Part shown: positions 7,492 to 15,280 of the stretch, one piece after another | How positions within the stretch are numbered: position 1 is the first letter of the stretch | Layout of the letters: the number at the start of each line of letters is the position of its first letter | NCBI GenBank assembly: GCA_019911785.1 | Contig: JAIOJM010000066.1 | Location: 1-19,241 of the forward strand | Length of the DNA: 19,241 bases | Direction of reading: 5' to 3' | Source: Sulfuricella sp. | GTDB lineage: Bacteria > Pseudomonadota > Gammaproteobacteria > Burkholderiales > Sulfuricellaceae | Position numbers and translations under genes: made by a program | Notes under the pieces: generated by a model | Seen by the model: the letters and a program-made list of their open reading frames with translations, nothing else | Told to the model about the DNA's origin: nothing | Databases searched by the model: none

Positions 7492-10400
7492 GCGCGCACG
7501 CGGCTCGCCGCCTGGGCGCTACGCGACAGGGCGGCCAGGTGCTCGGCCAGAACCGGCGGGTGCCTGGTGAGACGCAACTGCTCGCTCAGGCTGGTGCGAC
7601 CCTGCGGACCCGGGCGGATGCCGGTGTCGCGCCCCTGCCCGCGGCCTACATCCTGGCTCTGTTCATGGCCGACAACGATGCGAAAGGTAGCGACCGCCTC
7701 GCGCCCTTGCGCGTCGCGGGCAACGACTTTGATATAGAGCTCGCCGCTCGCGCCGGCGGGCGGCTGCACCTTGAATTTGCCGCTGGCGGCATCGAAGGAA
7801 ACCCAGGCGGGCAGCGGCTGCCCGTTCATTTGCGCCGCCTGTAGCTGCACTATGGCATTCGGATCGGTGTGGGCAAAGGCGTCGGCCGGAATGGCGATTT
7901 CCGTTCGTGCTGCCGGTTCCAGGATGGTGTCGGGCATGCCGCGATTGACGACCAGCGTGTCCGCCGCCCCGTCCGCCTTGGGGATCACCACCGCCTGGAA
8001 TCCGCTGGGGTTGGGCGGCTGAGTCAGGACAAAGGCGGCTTCGCGCGGCGGTGCCTCGCTAACCGGGCGGGTTGCGCCCGGCGCAGGGAATGCCGGTACG
8101 GTTATCGGAGCCGGTGGCGTCATCGTGCCAATCGCATTGAGGTTCGCCAGCGTTGGCGCGCTGACCGACGACGTCTCACTAACGAACACGATCGTCGTGG
8201 TTGTTGGCGCGGTTATCGGCACTGCGGGTGGTTCAGGCGTCGGCGCGGCCGTCGGCGGCGTGCTCATCGCCGTCGTTGGGGGCAACGGGGGCGGGACCAG
8301 CGCAGCCGTGTACGTGGATGCCGCCGTCCGGGTGCTGCGACCGTCGTCGGCCGTCACCAGCACCTTGACGTGCTTGTTGAGGTCGGATGAGGTCGACACG
8401 TAGGTGTTGGCGGTCGCTCCGGCGATCATCGCTTCGTTCGTGCCGCTGGCATCGTCGGCGCGGTACCACTGGTAGCTGTAGGTGAGCGTATCGCCGTCGG
8501 CGTCGCTCCACGAGCCGCTGCCAGCGGTGAGCTGGCTGCCGACCGTCGTTGTACCGCCTATGCTCGGCACCACTGAGTTGTTCGGCGCCGTGTTGGCAAT
8601 CACGCTGCGCGTCGTGGCTGCCGTCACCGTGTTGCTACCGTGGCCGTCGTCGGCCGTCACCACCACCTTGACGAACTTATGGGCGTCCGCCGTCGCCAGC
8701 GTGTAGGCGCTCGCGGTGGCGCCGGAGATAGCCGCTTCGTTGGTGCCGCCGGCATCGTCGGCGCGGTACCACTGGTAGCTGTAACTCAGCGTGTCGCCGT
8801 CGGCATCCGTCCAGGTGCCGCTGCTTGCCGTCAGTTGGCTGCCCACGGTCATCGTGCCAATGATCGTCGGCACCGCCGCGTTGACCGGCGCGGTGTCGGC
8901 GATCGCGCCGCGTGCCGAAATCGCGGTCTGCGTATTGCTACCGTGGCCGTCGTCGGCGGTGACCACCACCTTGACAAACTTATGGGCGTCCGCCGTCGTC
9001 AGCGTGTAGGCGCTGGCGGTGGCGCCATTGATGGCTGCTTCATTGGTGCCGTTGGCATCGTCGGCGCGGTACCACTGGTAGCTGTAGGTGAGCGTGTCGC
9101 CGTCGGCGTCGCTCCACGTGCCGCTGCCAGCGGTGAGCTGGCTGCCGACCGTCGTTGTACCGCTGATGGTCGGCACCGCCGTGTTGCCTGGCGGCGAGTC
9201 GGTCACCAGAGTCCAGGCGGTGGCGGCGGTCGGCGTGTTGCCGTGGCCATCGCTGGCCGTGACCACGGCGCGCACGTACTGGTGCGCTTCGGCGGTGGTC
9301 GCGGTGTAGCTGCTATTCGTGGCGCCGACGATGTTCGCCGCGCCTGTGCCGGCGTTATCGCTCGCGCTCTGCCACTGGTACGAATAGGTTACGGGGTCAC
9401 TGTCGGGATCGCTCCAGGTGCCCGTGTCGGTCGAGAAGGCGCCGCCGCCGACCGTTGTGCCGCCGCCGATCGTCGGGGCGATGCTGTTGGCGGGCGACGC
9501 ATTGTTGACGACCAAGGCCGGCGTCGAGTAGGCCGCTGCGGTGGCGGTGCCGTCGCCGGCAATGACTTTCACATAAACGTACTTGGTGTTATCCGCCGAC
9601 ACCAGGGTATAGCTGTTGGCGGTGGCGCCAGCGATAGCGGCTTCGTTGCTGCGGCTGGCGTCGTCGGCACGGTACCACTGGTAGCTGTAGGTCAGCGTGT
9701 CGGCGTCGGCATCGCTCCAGGTGCCATGATCGGCGGTCAGTTGATTGTTGACCGTATGGGTGCCGCTGACTGCGGGAACCACATCGTTGGCCGGCGCCGA
9801 GTTGGCGACGGCGCTACGTGTTGTGGCAGCGGTCTGGTCGCTGCTGCCGTGGCCGTCGTCGGCGGTGACCACGACCTTGACGAACTTGTGGGCGTCGGAA
9901 CTCGCCAGCGTGTAGGTGGCGGCTGTGGCGCCGGAAATCGCCGCTTCGTTCGTGCCATTGGCATCGTCGGCGCGATACCACTGGTAGCTGTAGCCCACCG
10001 TATCGGCATCTGCGTCCGTCCAGGTGCCGCTGCCGGCGGCGAGCTGGCTGCCTACGGTCATCGTGCCGGTGATCGCCGGCAGCGCCGCGTTGGCTGGGGC
10101 GGTGTTGGCGATTGCGCTGCGCGTCGAGGCTGCCGTCACCGTGCTGCTGCCGTGGCCGTCGTCAGCGGTCACCACGACCTTGACGAACTTGTGGGCGTCG
10201 GAACTAGCCAGCGTGTAGGTGGCGGCGGTGGCGCCATTGATGGCCACTTCATTGGTGCCGCTGGCATCGTCGGCGCGGTACCACTGGTAGCTGTAGGTCA
10301 CGCTGTCGCCGTCGGCGTCGCTCCAGGTACCGCTGCCGGCGGCGAGCTGGCTGCCCACCGTCGTCGTGCCGCTGATGGTCGGCACCGCCGTGTTGGCTGG

Positions 10401-13400
10401 CGCCGAGTCGGTCACCAGAGTCCAAGCGGTGGCGGCGGTCGGCGTGTTGCCGTGGCCATCGCTGGCCGTGACCATGGCGCGCACGTACTGGTGCGCTTCG
10501 GCGGTGGTCGCGGTGTAGCTGCTATTCGTGGCGCCGACGATGTTCGCCGCGCCTGTGCCGGCGTTGTCGCTGGCGCTTTGCCACTGGTACGAATAGCCGA
10601 TGGTGTCGCCGCCGGCGGTGGCGTCGGTCCAGCTGCCGTTGGTGGTGGTGAAGGCCGTGCCGCCGACGGTGGTGCCGCCGCCGATGGCCGGGTTGGTGCC
10701 GCACACCGGCGCCGGGTCGAAACTGACGGCGAAGGTCTTGGCGGAGGCCGCCGCCGCGACGGCGTTGCCGGCCAAGTCCTTGACGGAGCCGCCGTTGATG
10801 CCGATGGTATAGGTGCCGGCGTCGCTCGTATCCCAACTGCCGCCGGGCGGCGTGACGGTGTAGGTCACGGTGTTGCCGCTGGCGGAAATACCGGTGACGG
10901 TCAGGGCGTTGTTGGACGGGTCCTTGACCGTGACGTTGCCGGTGCCGAAGGTGGCGGTGTCGATGCCGGCGCCGGCGTCGGCATAGGCGACGGTAAAGCT
11001 GAAGCTGGTGCCGCCGGGCGCCGAGAGGTCCGCAGCCACCGGCGTGCCCGCAGTCGGCGCGGTGCTGTCGAGCGTAATCGCGTTGGCCGAATGCGCGCTG
11101 ACGTTGCCGGCGGCATCGACGGTATAAACGTAGTAGCTGCCGTCGGCGAGCCCCGTCGCCGCAATCGTGGTGTTCGTGTTCGCCGCCGCGACCGTCGTCG
11201 CCTTGGCCGTGCCGGCGGTGACGGCGTTGTCGAGCGAGGCCATGTCGGTCACCGTGACCGACGCGGCGACCAGGTAGGCCTTGCCGGTTTCGGTGCTCTG
11301 CGCCGTCGTCACGCTGGTCGAGTTGGTCTGCGTCGCGGCGGTGACCGAGGCGGTGGGCGCGGCGGTGTCGAGCGTATAGGCCTGGCTCTTGACCGTGCCG
11401 TCGTTGCCGGCGAGATCGGTGACTTTGATCTGGAGGGTGCCGCTGCCGGAAAGCGTCACGCCGTTCCAGGTCAGCGCGGTGCCGGAGACCTTGCTGGTGA
11501 TGTCGGCCCAGGTGGCGCCATTGTCGAGCGAGCCGTAGACGACGTCCGTTCCGGCCGGCGTTCCGCTCAGCGTCGCGGTGATGGTCTGGGAGGCCGTGTT
11601 GGTGATGAAGTCGCTGCCGCTCGTGCCGGTGTCGTTGGAGAAGGCGAGATTGCTGAAGGTGATGGCCGGGGCGGTCTTGTCGAGCGCGATGCTGCGCGCG
11701 CCGCTCAGGGCGCTGGTCAGCGAACCCGTCGCCGAGGTGACAACGGCATAGATGTTGTAGGTGCCGTCGGATACGCCGCTGGTGGAAAGCCCAGTCACCG
11801 ACCACGAGCCGTTGCTGAGCGTGGCGGTGGCGGTCGGATCGGTGCCGGCGTCGTAGCTGCCGTTGGCGGTCTTGTCGAGGAACACGCGCACCGTGCTGGC
11901 GGAGTCGCCGGCCGCGCTGGTGCCGGAGAGGTCGAGGCTGGCGGCGTTGGTGACGTTGTCATTATTGTAGGTGCCGCGGTCGCTGGCCGCAGCCAGGGCC
12001 GGCGTGCCGGGCGCGGCGGGGGTGACATTGACGCTGATGGTGCGGGTCGTGCTCGCCGTGCCGTCGCTGACCTGTATCTGGAAGCTGTCGCTGCCCGCGA
12101 AGCCGGTCGTGGGCGTGTAGGTGAGCATGCCGCCGGGGGTAATGTCGGCGCTGCCGGAATTGGCGGTGGCGCCGGTAATAGTCAGGCTGCCGTGGCTGGG
12201 CGCGGCGGCCTGCGTCCAGGTTTCGGTCTGGCTGGCGTCGCTGTCGCTTGCGTGCACCAGGGAGGCGAAGTCGGTGGCCGAGGCGTTCTGCGCGATGTTC
12301 AGCGTGGTGCCGGTGGCCGTGAAGGTGGGGGCGGTGTTGGCGGCCACCGGGTCTGAAAAATCGATGTTGTCCAGTGTGATGCAAACCCCGCGGGTTTCAC
12401 CCGCTGCCCGAATGAATCTCACAGTATCGATTTGGTTCCACGAGGTTCCGAACGAAAGCACCCCCGCGCCATAGTTAGCCGAGTTCCTGGTGTAGGCAAT
12501 TGCCGCATTGCCGGAACCGTAGGAGCCGCTCGCCTGGAAGTTGAATCCGCTGACCCTTACAACTTCTGTTCCACTGCTACCGCCATCGTATCCGACGATG
12601 TCGAAATTCTGGGCGAAGGAAGCACTTGTGTCATAAGCATTTCCCGCCAGGGAAACCAGCTTGAAGTTGCTGCCATCCGAGGTTCCGAATTCGAACTGGG
12701 AAATACCCGTATCGGCTGATCCGGCAAAATCGGATACCAGCCCCTTGCCGGAAAATCCCGTGATGTTTTCGCCGAAATAAGCGATCAGATCGTCAATGAC
12801 ATCTGGAGTCGCAATGCCATTCGATGCGTAGGTAATGCCGTCGACAACAAGGCTGGTCGCGGAATTGTTCGAATTGTTGTTGCTCTCGAAGTTCTTGTCG
12901 GATGGTGTTGCAAGAAGCCAGGCGAAGCCTGCCGCCCGTTGCGCATCGACAATAACGGCCGACTCTATGCTTCCTTTCTCGATTTCGAGTGCCCAATTCC
13001 CGCCTAGACCCGCCGCTCCGGTCGCATCGTTCGAGGCCGCCACGTCGCACCCGACACTACCAGCCAGTGCATCGACAAACGCTTGGCCATCCGCTCCCTT
13101 GGCGATGTCGCAACCGTAGAGCAGCAAATCACCGCCCGACTTCATGGCATGGCCGATCTCGGCGAGTTCAGCTTGCACGACCGGGGCGAACAAACTGTCA
13201 TTGGTGAGAGTATCGCTGCCTAGGCGCAGGGTAGCCTCATTGCCGTGGCTCATGAGGTGGATGGCATCGTAGCCGGTATGGGTTTCGGCCCACTTGGCGA
13301 TCTGCGCGAGGCCGCTCTTGCTACCGTCGATTTCCTGGATTTCCACGCCGGCGCGGATGCCGGCTTCGAGCGTCTTGTAATCGGCGACCGAGGTGTCGAC

Positions 13401-13736
13401 GAAGGAGACCTCCTTCTTGCCGCCGTTCTGGCTCGGATCGGCCGCGCGTACCTGCACGGGTGTGGGGGCGTCGGGGATCAGCGCCTTGGCGGCGGCATCG
13501 GGCAAGGCGTGAGCGGCATCTGCAATAGCGGCGCCGTCAAACATGAAGCGTTGTTCGAGGGCCAGCGGGCGAATACAGGGCAAGGGAAGGCGGCGCGACT
13601 CGTTGGGCGCGGAGGCTGCTGTCGCGCGCGTAGCGCAACGGCTCGTTGTCCGCTTGCCGCGGCTGCGGACGGTTTCGGCGACGGCGACGAAGCTGCGGGT
13701 GACTTCGTTCCAGACGGTGCGGTAGAGGTGGTTCAT
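7488..13736 (-). CDS. Giant DUF4347 / cadherin-like repeat adhesin with ESPR-like leader
   Basis: A 2082-residue predicted surface or secreted adhesin. ATG 13736 is chosen over 13832 because it has GGGAG seven bases upstream and starts exactly at MNHLYRTVWNEVTRSF, an ESPR-type motif. An LEPR-like motif (LEQRFMFDGA, 60-69) follows, with no hydrophobic signal core between. Residues about 108-272 are DUF4347, with SHG (H164) and LLLYGCD (C209). Residues 280-460 are a beta-rich Asn/Gly/Ser module, 465-573 a cadherin-like domain (SDSD, DSFQIQVSDG), and 575-1008 bacterial Ig-like domains. Residues 1009-1813 hold eight repeats of about 100 residues (SYQWYRADDA, TADDGHGS). A Pro/Thr-rich linker, a dystroglycan/cadherin-like domain (PAWVSFDAASGKF) and a 59-residue tail follow. 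There are no RTX nonapeptides and no autotransporter barrel. First gene of a three-gene operon; adhesion or biofilm function is inferred. Confidence 0.9.
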   Translation of the reverse strand: MNHLYRTVWNEVTRSFVAVAETVRSRGKRTTSRCATRATAASAPNESRRLPLPCIRPLALEQRFMFDGAAIADAAHALPDAAAKALIPDAPTPVQVRAADPSQNGGKKEVSFVDTSVADYKTLEAGIRAGVEIQEIDGSKSGLAQIAKWAETHTGYDAIHLMSHGNEATLRLGSDTLTNDSLFAPVVQAELAEIGHAMKSGGDLLLYGCDIAKGADGQAFVDALAGSVGCDVAASNDATGAAGLGGNWALEIEKGSIESAVIVDAQRAAGFAWLLATPSDKNFESNNNSNNSATSLVVDGITYASNGIATPDVIDDLIAYFGENITGFSGKGLVSDFAGSADTGISQFEFGTSDGSNFKLVSLAGNAYDTSASFAQNFDIVGYDGGSSGTEVVRVSGFNFQASGSYGSGNAAIAYTRNSANYGAGVLSFGTSWNQIDTVRFIRAAGETRGVCITLDNIDFSDPVAANTAPTFTATGTTLNIAQNASATDFASLVHASDSDASQTETWTQAAAPSHGSLTITGATANSGSADITPGGMLTYTPTTGFAGSDSFQIQVSDGTASTTRTISVNVTPAAPGTPALAAASDRGTYNNDNVTNAASLDLSGTSAAGDSASTVRVFLDKTANGSYDAGTDPTATATLSNGSWSVTGLSTSGVSDGTYNIYAVVTSATGSLTSALSGARSIALDKTAPAITFSNLAFSNDTGTSGSDFITNTASQTITATLSGTPAGTDVVYGSLDNGATWADITSKVSGTALTWNGVTLSGSGTLQIKVTDLAGNDGTVKSQAYTLDTAAPTASVTAATQTNSTSVTTAQSTETGKAYLVAASVTVTDMASLDNAVTAGTAKATTVAAANTNTTIAATGLADGSYYVYTVDAAGNVSAHSANAITLDSTAPTAGTPVAADLSAPGGTSFSFTVAYADAGAGIDTATFGTGNVTVKDPSNNALTVTGISASGNTVTYTVTPPGGSWDTSDAGTYTIGINGGSVKDLAGNAVAAAASAKTFAVSFDPAPVCGTNPAIGGGTTVGGTAFTTTNGSWTDATAGGDTIGYSYQWQSASDNAGTGAANIVGATNSSYTATTAEAHQYVRAMVTASDGHGNTPTAATAWTLVTDSAPANTAVPTISGTTTVGSQLAAGSGTWSDADGDSVTYSYQWYRADDASGTNEVAINGATAATYTLASSDAHKFVKVVVTADDGHGSSTVTAASTRSAIANTAPANAALPAITGTMTVGSQLAAGSGTWTDADADTVGYSYQWYRADDANGTNEAAISGATAATYTLASSDAHKFVKVVVTADDGHGSSDQTAATTRSAVANSAPANDVVPAVSGTHTVNNQLTADHGTWSDADADTLTYSYQWYRADDASRSNEAAIAGATANSYTLVSADNTKYVYVKVIAGDGTATAAAYSTPALVVNNASPANSIAPTIGGGTTVGGGAFSTDTGTWSDPDSDPVTYSYQWQSASDNAGTGAANIVGATNSSYTATTAEAHQYVRAVVTASDGHGNTPTAATAWTLVTDSPPGNTAVPTISGTTTVGSQLTAGSGTWSDADGDTLTYSYQWYRADDANGTNEAAINGATASAYTLTTADAHKFVKVVVTADDGHGSNTQTAISARGAIADTAPVNAAVPTIIGTMTVGSQLTASSGTWTDADGDTLSYSYQWYRADDAGGTNEAAISGATASAYTLATADAHKFVKVVVTADDGHGSNTVTAATTRSVIANTAPNNSVVPSIGGTTTVGSQLTAGSGSWSDADGDTLTYSYQWYRADDASGTNEAMIAGATANTYVSTSSDLNKHVKVLVTADDGRSTRTAASTYTAALVPPPLPPTTAMSTPPTAAPTPEPPAVPITAPTTTTIVFVSETSSVSAPTLANLNAIGTMTPPAPITVPAFPAPGATRPVSEAPPREAAFVLTQPPNPSGFQAVVIPKADGAADTLVVNRGMPDTILEPAARTEIAIPADAFAHTDPNAIVQLQAAQMNGQPLPAWVSFDAASGKFKVQPPAGASGELYIKVVARDAQGREAVATFRIVVGHEQSQDVGRGQGRDTGIRPGPQGRTSLSEQLRLTRHPPVLAEHLAALSRSAQAASRVRA
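8297..10712 (-). repeat. Eight Ig-like coding repeats in a duplicated four-unit block
   Basis: The SYQW signature recurs at about 300-bp intervals near 10583, 10277, 9977, 9671, 9371, 9066, 8763 and 8462. Units 1 and 5 are a distinct type (QWQSASDNAGTG, AEAHQYVRA) and the others are of QWYRADDA type. Unit n and unit n+4 lie about 1.21 kb apart for all four pairs. The DNA around 10388-10590 and 9178-9380 is nearly identical, including synonymous positions, so the four-unit block was duplicated recently or is homogenised by gene conversion. Confidence 0.9.
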
Positions 13737-13743
13737 GGCGGTG

Positions 13744-13748
13744 CTCCC
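13744..13748 (-). promoter_or_regulatory. Ribosome binding site deciding the adhesin start
   Basis: GGGAG on the minus strand, seven bases before ATG 13736. It supports the ESPR-like start MNHLYR. The longer in-frame start at 13832 has an N-terminus with no family resemblance. Confidence 0.65.
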
Positions 13749-13815
13749 GGAATCAAGGCCGGCTCGGTTCGGGCAGGCAGGGCGTTGTCGAGTTTGCGGC
13801 GGGGGTCGGCAAGGC

Positions 13816-13856
13816 TTGTATTTGTCGGCCAAAACGATAAACTGTGCATATATGCA
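13816..13856 (+). promoter_or_regulatory. Candidate promoter and operator of the toxin-antitoxin pair
   Basis: TTGTAT (13816-13821), 16 bases, then TAAACT (13838-13843) gives a plausible sigma-70 promoter. It is followed directly by the perfect 12-bp palindrome tgcatatatgca (13845-13856) just upstream of the antitoxin start. RHH antitoxins usually repress their own operon at such palindromes. The stretch is AT-rich against its GC-rich surroundings. It also lies in the upstream region of the divergent adhesin gene, so binding could affect both. Confidence 0.45.
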
Positions 13857-13878
13857 TATAAAAAGCGAGGTGATGAAG

Positions 13879-14109
13879 ATGCAAAAGCGAATGACTATTT
13901 CGATCGATGAAGCGGTCTATGAAGGTCTGGTTCGGGTCGTCGGGCGGCGGAAGATCAGCCGCTACCTGGAGGACTTGGCGCGCCCTCACGTTGTCAAGGA
14001 CGACCTGGAAGCTGGCTACGAGGCCATGGCCAAGGACAAGCGGCGCGAGCATGAAGCGCGCGAGTGGAGCGAAGGGCTGATCGGGGACGTGGCCGATGCT
14101 GCGCGGTGA
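13879..14109 (+). CDS. Ribbon-helix-helix type antitoxin (partner of PemK/MazF toxin)
   Basis: A 76-residue protein with an N-terminal ribbon-helix-helix pattern ([17 protein letters not shown] followed by [12 protein letters not shown]). A charged helical C-terminus ([16 protein letters not shown]) is the likely toxin-wrapping region. ATG 13879 is preferred over 13873 because GAGG (13867-13870) then sits eight bases upstream. It overlaps the toxin gene by 14 bases, typical of a type II module with the antitoxin first. It is expected to bind DNA as a dimer, repress the operon and neutralise the toxin. It is read divergently from the adhesin gene and is the only plus-strand operon inside the export cluster, which suggests later insertion. 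Confidence 0.85.
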   Translation: MQKRMTISIDEAVYEGLVRVVGRRKISRYLEDLARPHVVKDDLEAGYEAMAKDKRREHEAREWSEGLIGDVADAAR

Positions 14110-14422
14110 GGTCTGGTGGGTGGAGTTCGATCCGGCAGTCGGTAGCGAGATCAGGAAAACCCGACCGGCCGTGATCGTGAGCAACAACGCATCGAACAAA
14201 TACATGGCTCGTGTCCAAGTGGTGCCGCTCACGAGCAACACCGGGCGCTTGTATCCGAGCGAAGCCGTGGTGAGCGTGGCCGGCAAGCAAAGCAAGGCGA
14301 TGGCCGACCAGATCGCGACGGTGGACAAGCAGCGCTTGAAGGAGCGGCTGGGCCAGCTTTCCCGCGAAGACATGACGGCTGTCGAGAAGATCATAAAGAT
14401 TCAGTTGGGAATCCCGCTTTGA
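14096..14422 (+). CDS. PemK/MazF-family endoribonuclease toxin
   Basis: A 108-residue protein with the PemK/MazF fold signatures: [27 protein letters not shown] at the N-terminus (conserved Gly-Glu-Val-Trp start and the Arg-Pro-Ala loop), then VQVVPLTSN and [12 protein letters not shown]. Members cut mRNA at short sequences and stop growth when the antitoxin is lost. Length and all main motifs look intact, so the toxin is probably active. It starts inside the end of the antitoxin gene and converges on the adaptor gene ending at 14480. The role in stabilising the island, given that no integrase is present, is inference. Confidence 0.92.
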   Translation: MLRGEVWWVEFDPAVGSEIRKTRPAVIVSNNASNKYMARVQVVPLTSNTGRLYPSEAVVSVAGKQSKAMADQIATVDKQRLKERLGQLSREDMTAVEKIIKIQLGIPL

Positions 14423-14479
14423 GGATACTGAGCTTCCCCAAAAACAGGCAAAATCTGGGACAGCCCCCGGTTTTCCGCT

Positions 14480-15280
14480 TCATTTCCCCTCCGGTTGCGC
14501 CATCAGCACCTTGCCGCTCATGCCGGCGATCAGATCCTTGAAGCGGCCGTCGATGACGGCGGTGAGCTTGACCGACTGGCTCACCGGGTCTACGCGGGCG
14601 CCGATGCGCAGCACCTTGGCCGGGTAGGTCTTGGCGGTTTCGTCGATGCTGACCTGGAAGCCGGCGCCGGGTTTGAGCCACACCAGCCATTTCGAGGGAA
14701 CGATGAATTCGAGTTCCAGCGCGGAATCGTCGAGGATTTCGAGCAGCGCCTGGCCGGGCTGGACGTATTGCTGTTCGCGCACTTTCTGCTCGGCGATGCG
14801 GCCGGCGAAGGGAGCCGCCACGGCGCACTTGCTGATCACGGCGGCGTAGGCAGCGACTTCGGCGCGCGCTTTCATGGCTTCGGCTTCCGAGGTTTCGAGC
14901 TCCACCTTGCCGACCGAATGGAGCTCCATCAGGCGGCGGTTGGCGTCCCGGATTTTCTCGGCGCCGCCGAGGGCGGCCCGGGCCTTGTCGAGTTGGGCCT
15001 GCTGTAGCGTGCAGTCGAACTGGATCAGTGTCTGGCCATGGCGGAAAGCCGCGCCTTCGGGCAGCGGCAGGCGGCTTACCTTGGCGCCGATTTCGGCTGC
15101 CAGCGTGGTGTAGCGGCGCGGGGCGAGCTGGGCGCGGATTTCGCGCCGGTCGAGGGCGCTCGGCGCGGTGGTGGGGGGCGTTATGGTGTTCTTTTGCATT
15201 GCATTTGCGCCGCTATTGTCGGCGCAGACGACGCCGGCCCAGAGGCAGCCTGCGAGCAGCAGGGGAAGCGGCGCTTTCAT
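14480..15280 (-). CDS. Periplasmic adaptor (RND/HlyD membrane-fusion type), short
   Basis: A 266-residue exported adaptor. The N-terminus MKAPLPLLLAGCLWAGVVCA is a Sec signal with likely cleavage after VVCA. An LLAGC lipobox-like string lies so early (Cys12) that lipidation is uncertain. Barrel-sandwich halves are seen at about 58-92 (LAAEIGAKVSRLPLPEGAAF) and 152-185 (KCAVAAPFAGRIAEQKV), with a short coiled-coil between (about 93-148) and a beta-barrel after (DSALELEFIVPSKWL). It is shorter than RND adaptors such as AcrA (about 400), having a reduced hairpin. The start overlaps the TolC-like gene stop as ATGA (15277-15280), so the two are cotranslated and likely form an adaptor-pore pair. 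No RND pump or ABC transporter is adjacent. Confidence 0.88.
   Translation of the reverse strand: MKAPLPLLLAGCLWAGVVCADNSGANAMQKNTITPPTTAPSALDRREIRAQLAPRRYTTLAAEIGAKVSRLPLPEGAAFRHGQTLIQFDCTLQQAQLDKARAALGGAEKIRDANRRLMELHSVGKVELETSEAEAMKARAEVAAYAAVISKCAVAAPFAGRIAEQKVREQQYVQPGQALLEILDDSALELEFIVPSKWLVWLKPGAGFQVSIDETAKTYPAKVLRIGARVDPVSQSVKLTAVIDGRFKDLIAGMSGKVLMAQPEGK

Noticed and set aside
8297..10712. CRISPR-like periodicity
   Set aside because: The period is about 300 bp, the array is fully coding, and the units encode Ig-like domains; no short repeat-spacer structure.
8640..12356. 1238-codon open frame opposite the adhesin gene
   Set aside because: It is an antisense shadow of GC-rich repetitive codons. 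The translation is low-complexity Gly/Arg/Val/Ala repeating with the Ig units, with no domain, and the adhesin frame explains the sequence.
13737..13832. Extended adhesin N-terminus from ATG 13832
   Set aside because: The extra 32 residues have no family resemblance. The ATG at 13736 has a Shine-Dalgarno sequence and begins the ESPR-like motif exactly.
14423..14479. Possible REP-like element or terminator (gggacagcccccgg)
   Set aside because: It resembles short repeats seen near REP-associated elements in betaproteobacteria, but only one copy is present and no convincing hairpin with a T-run can be drawn.
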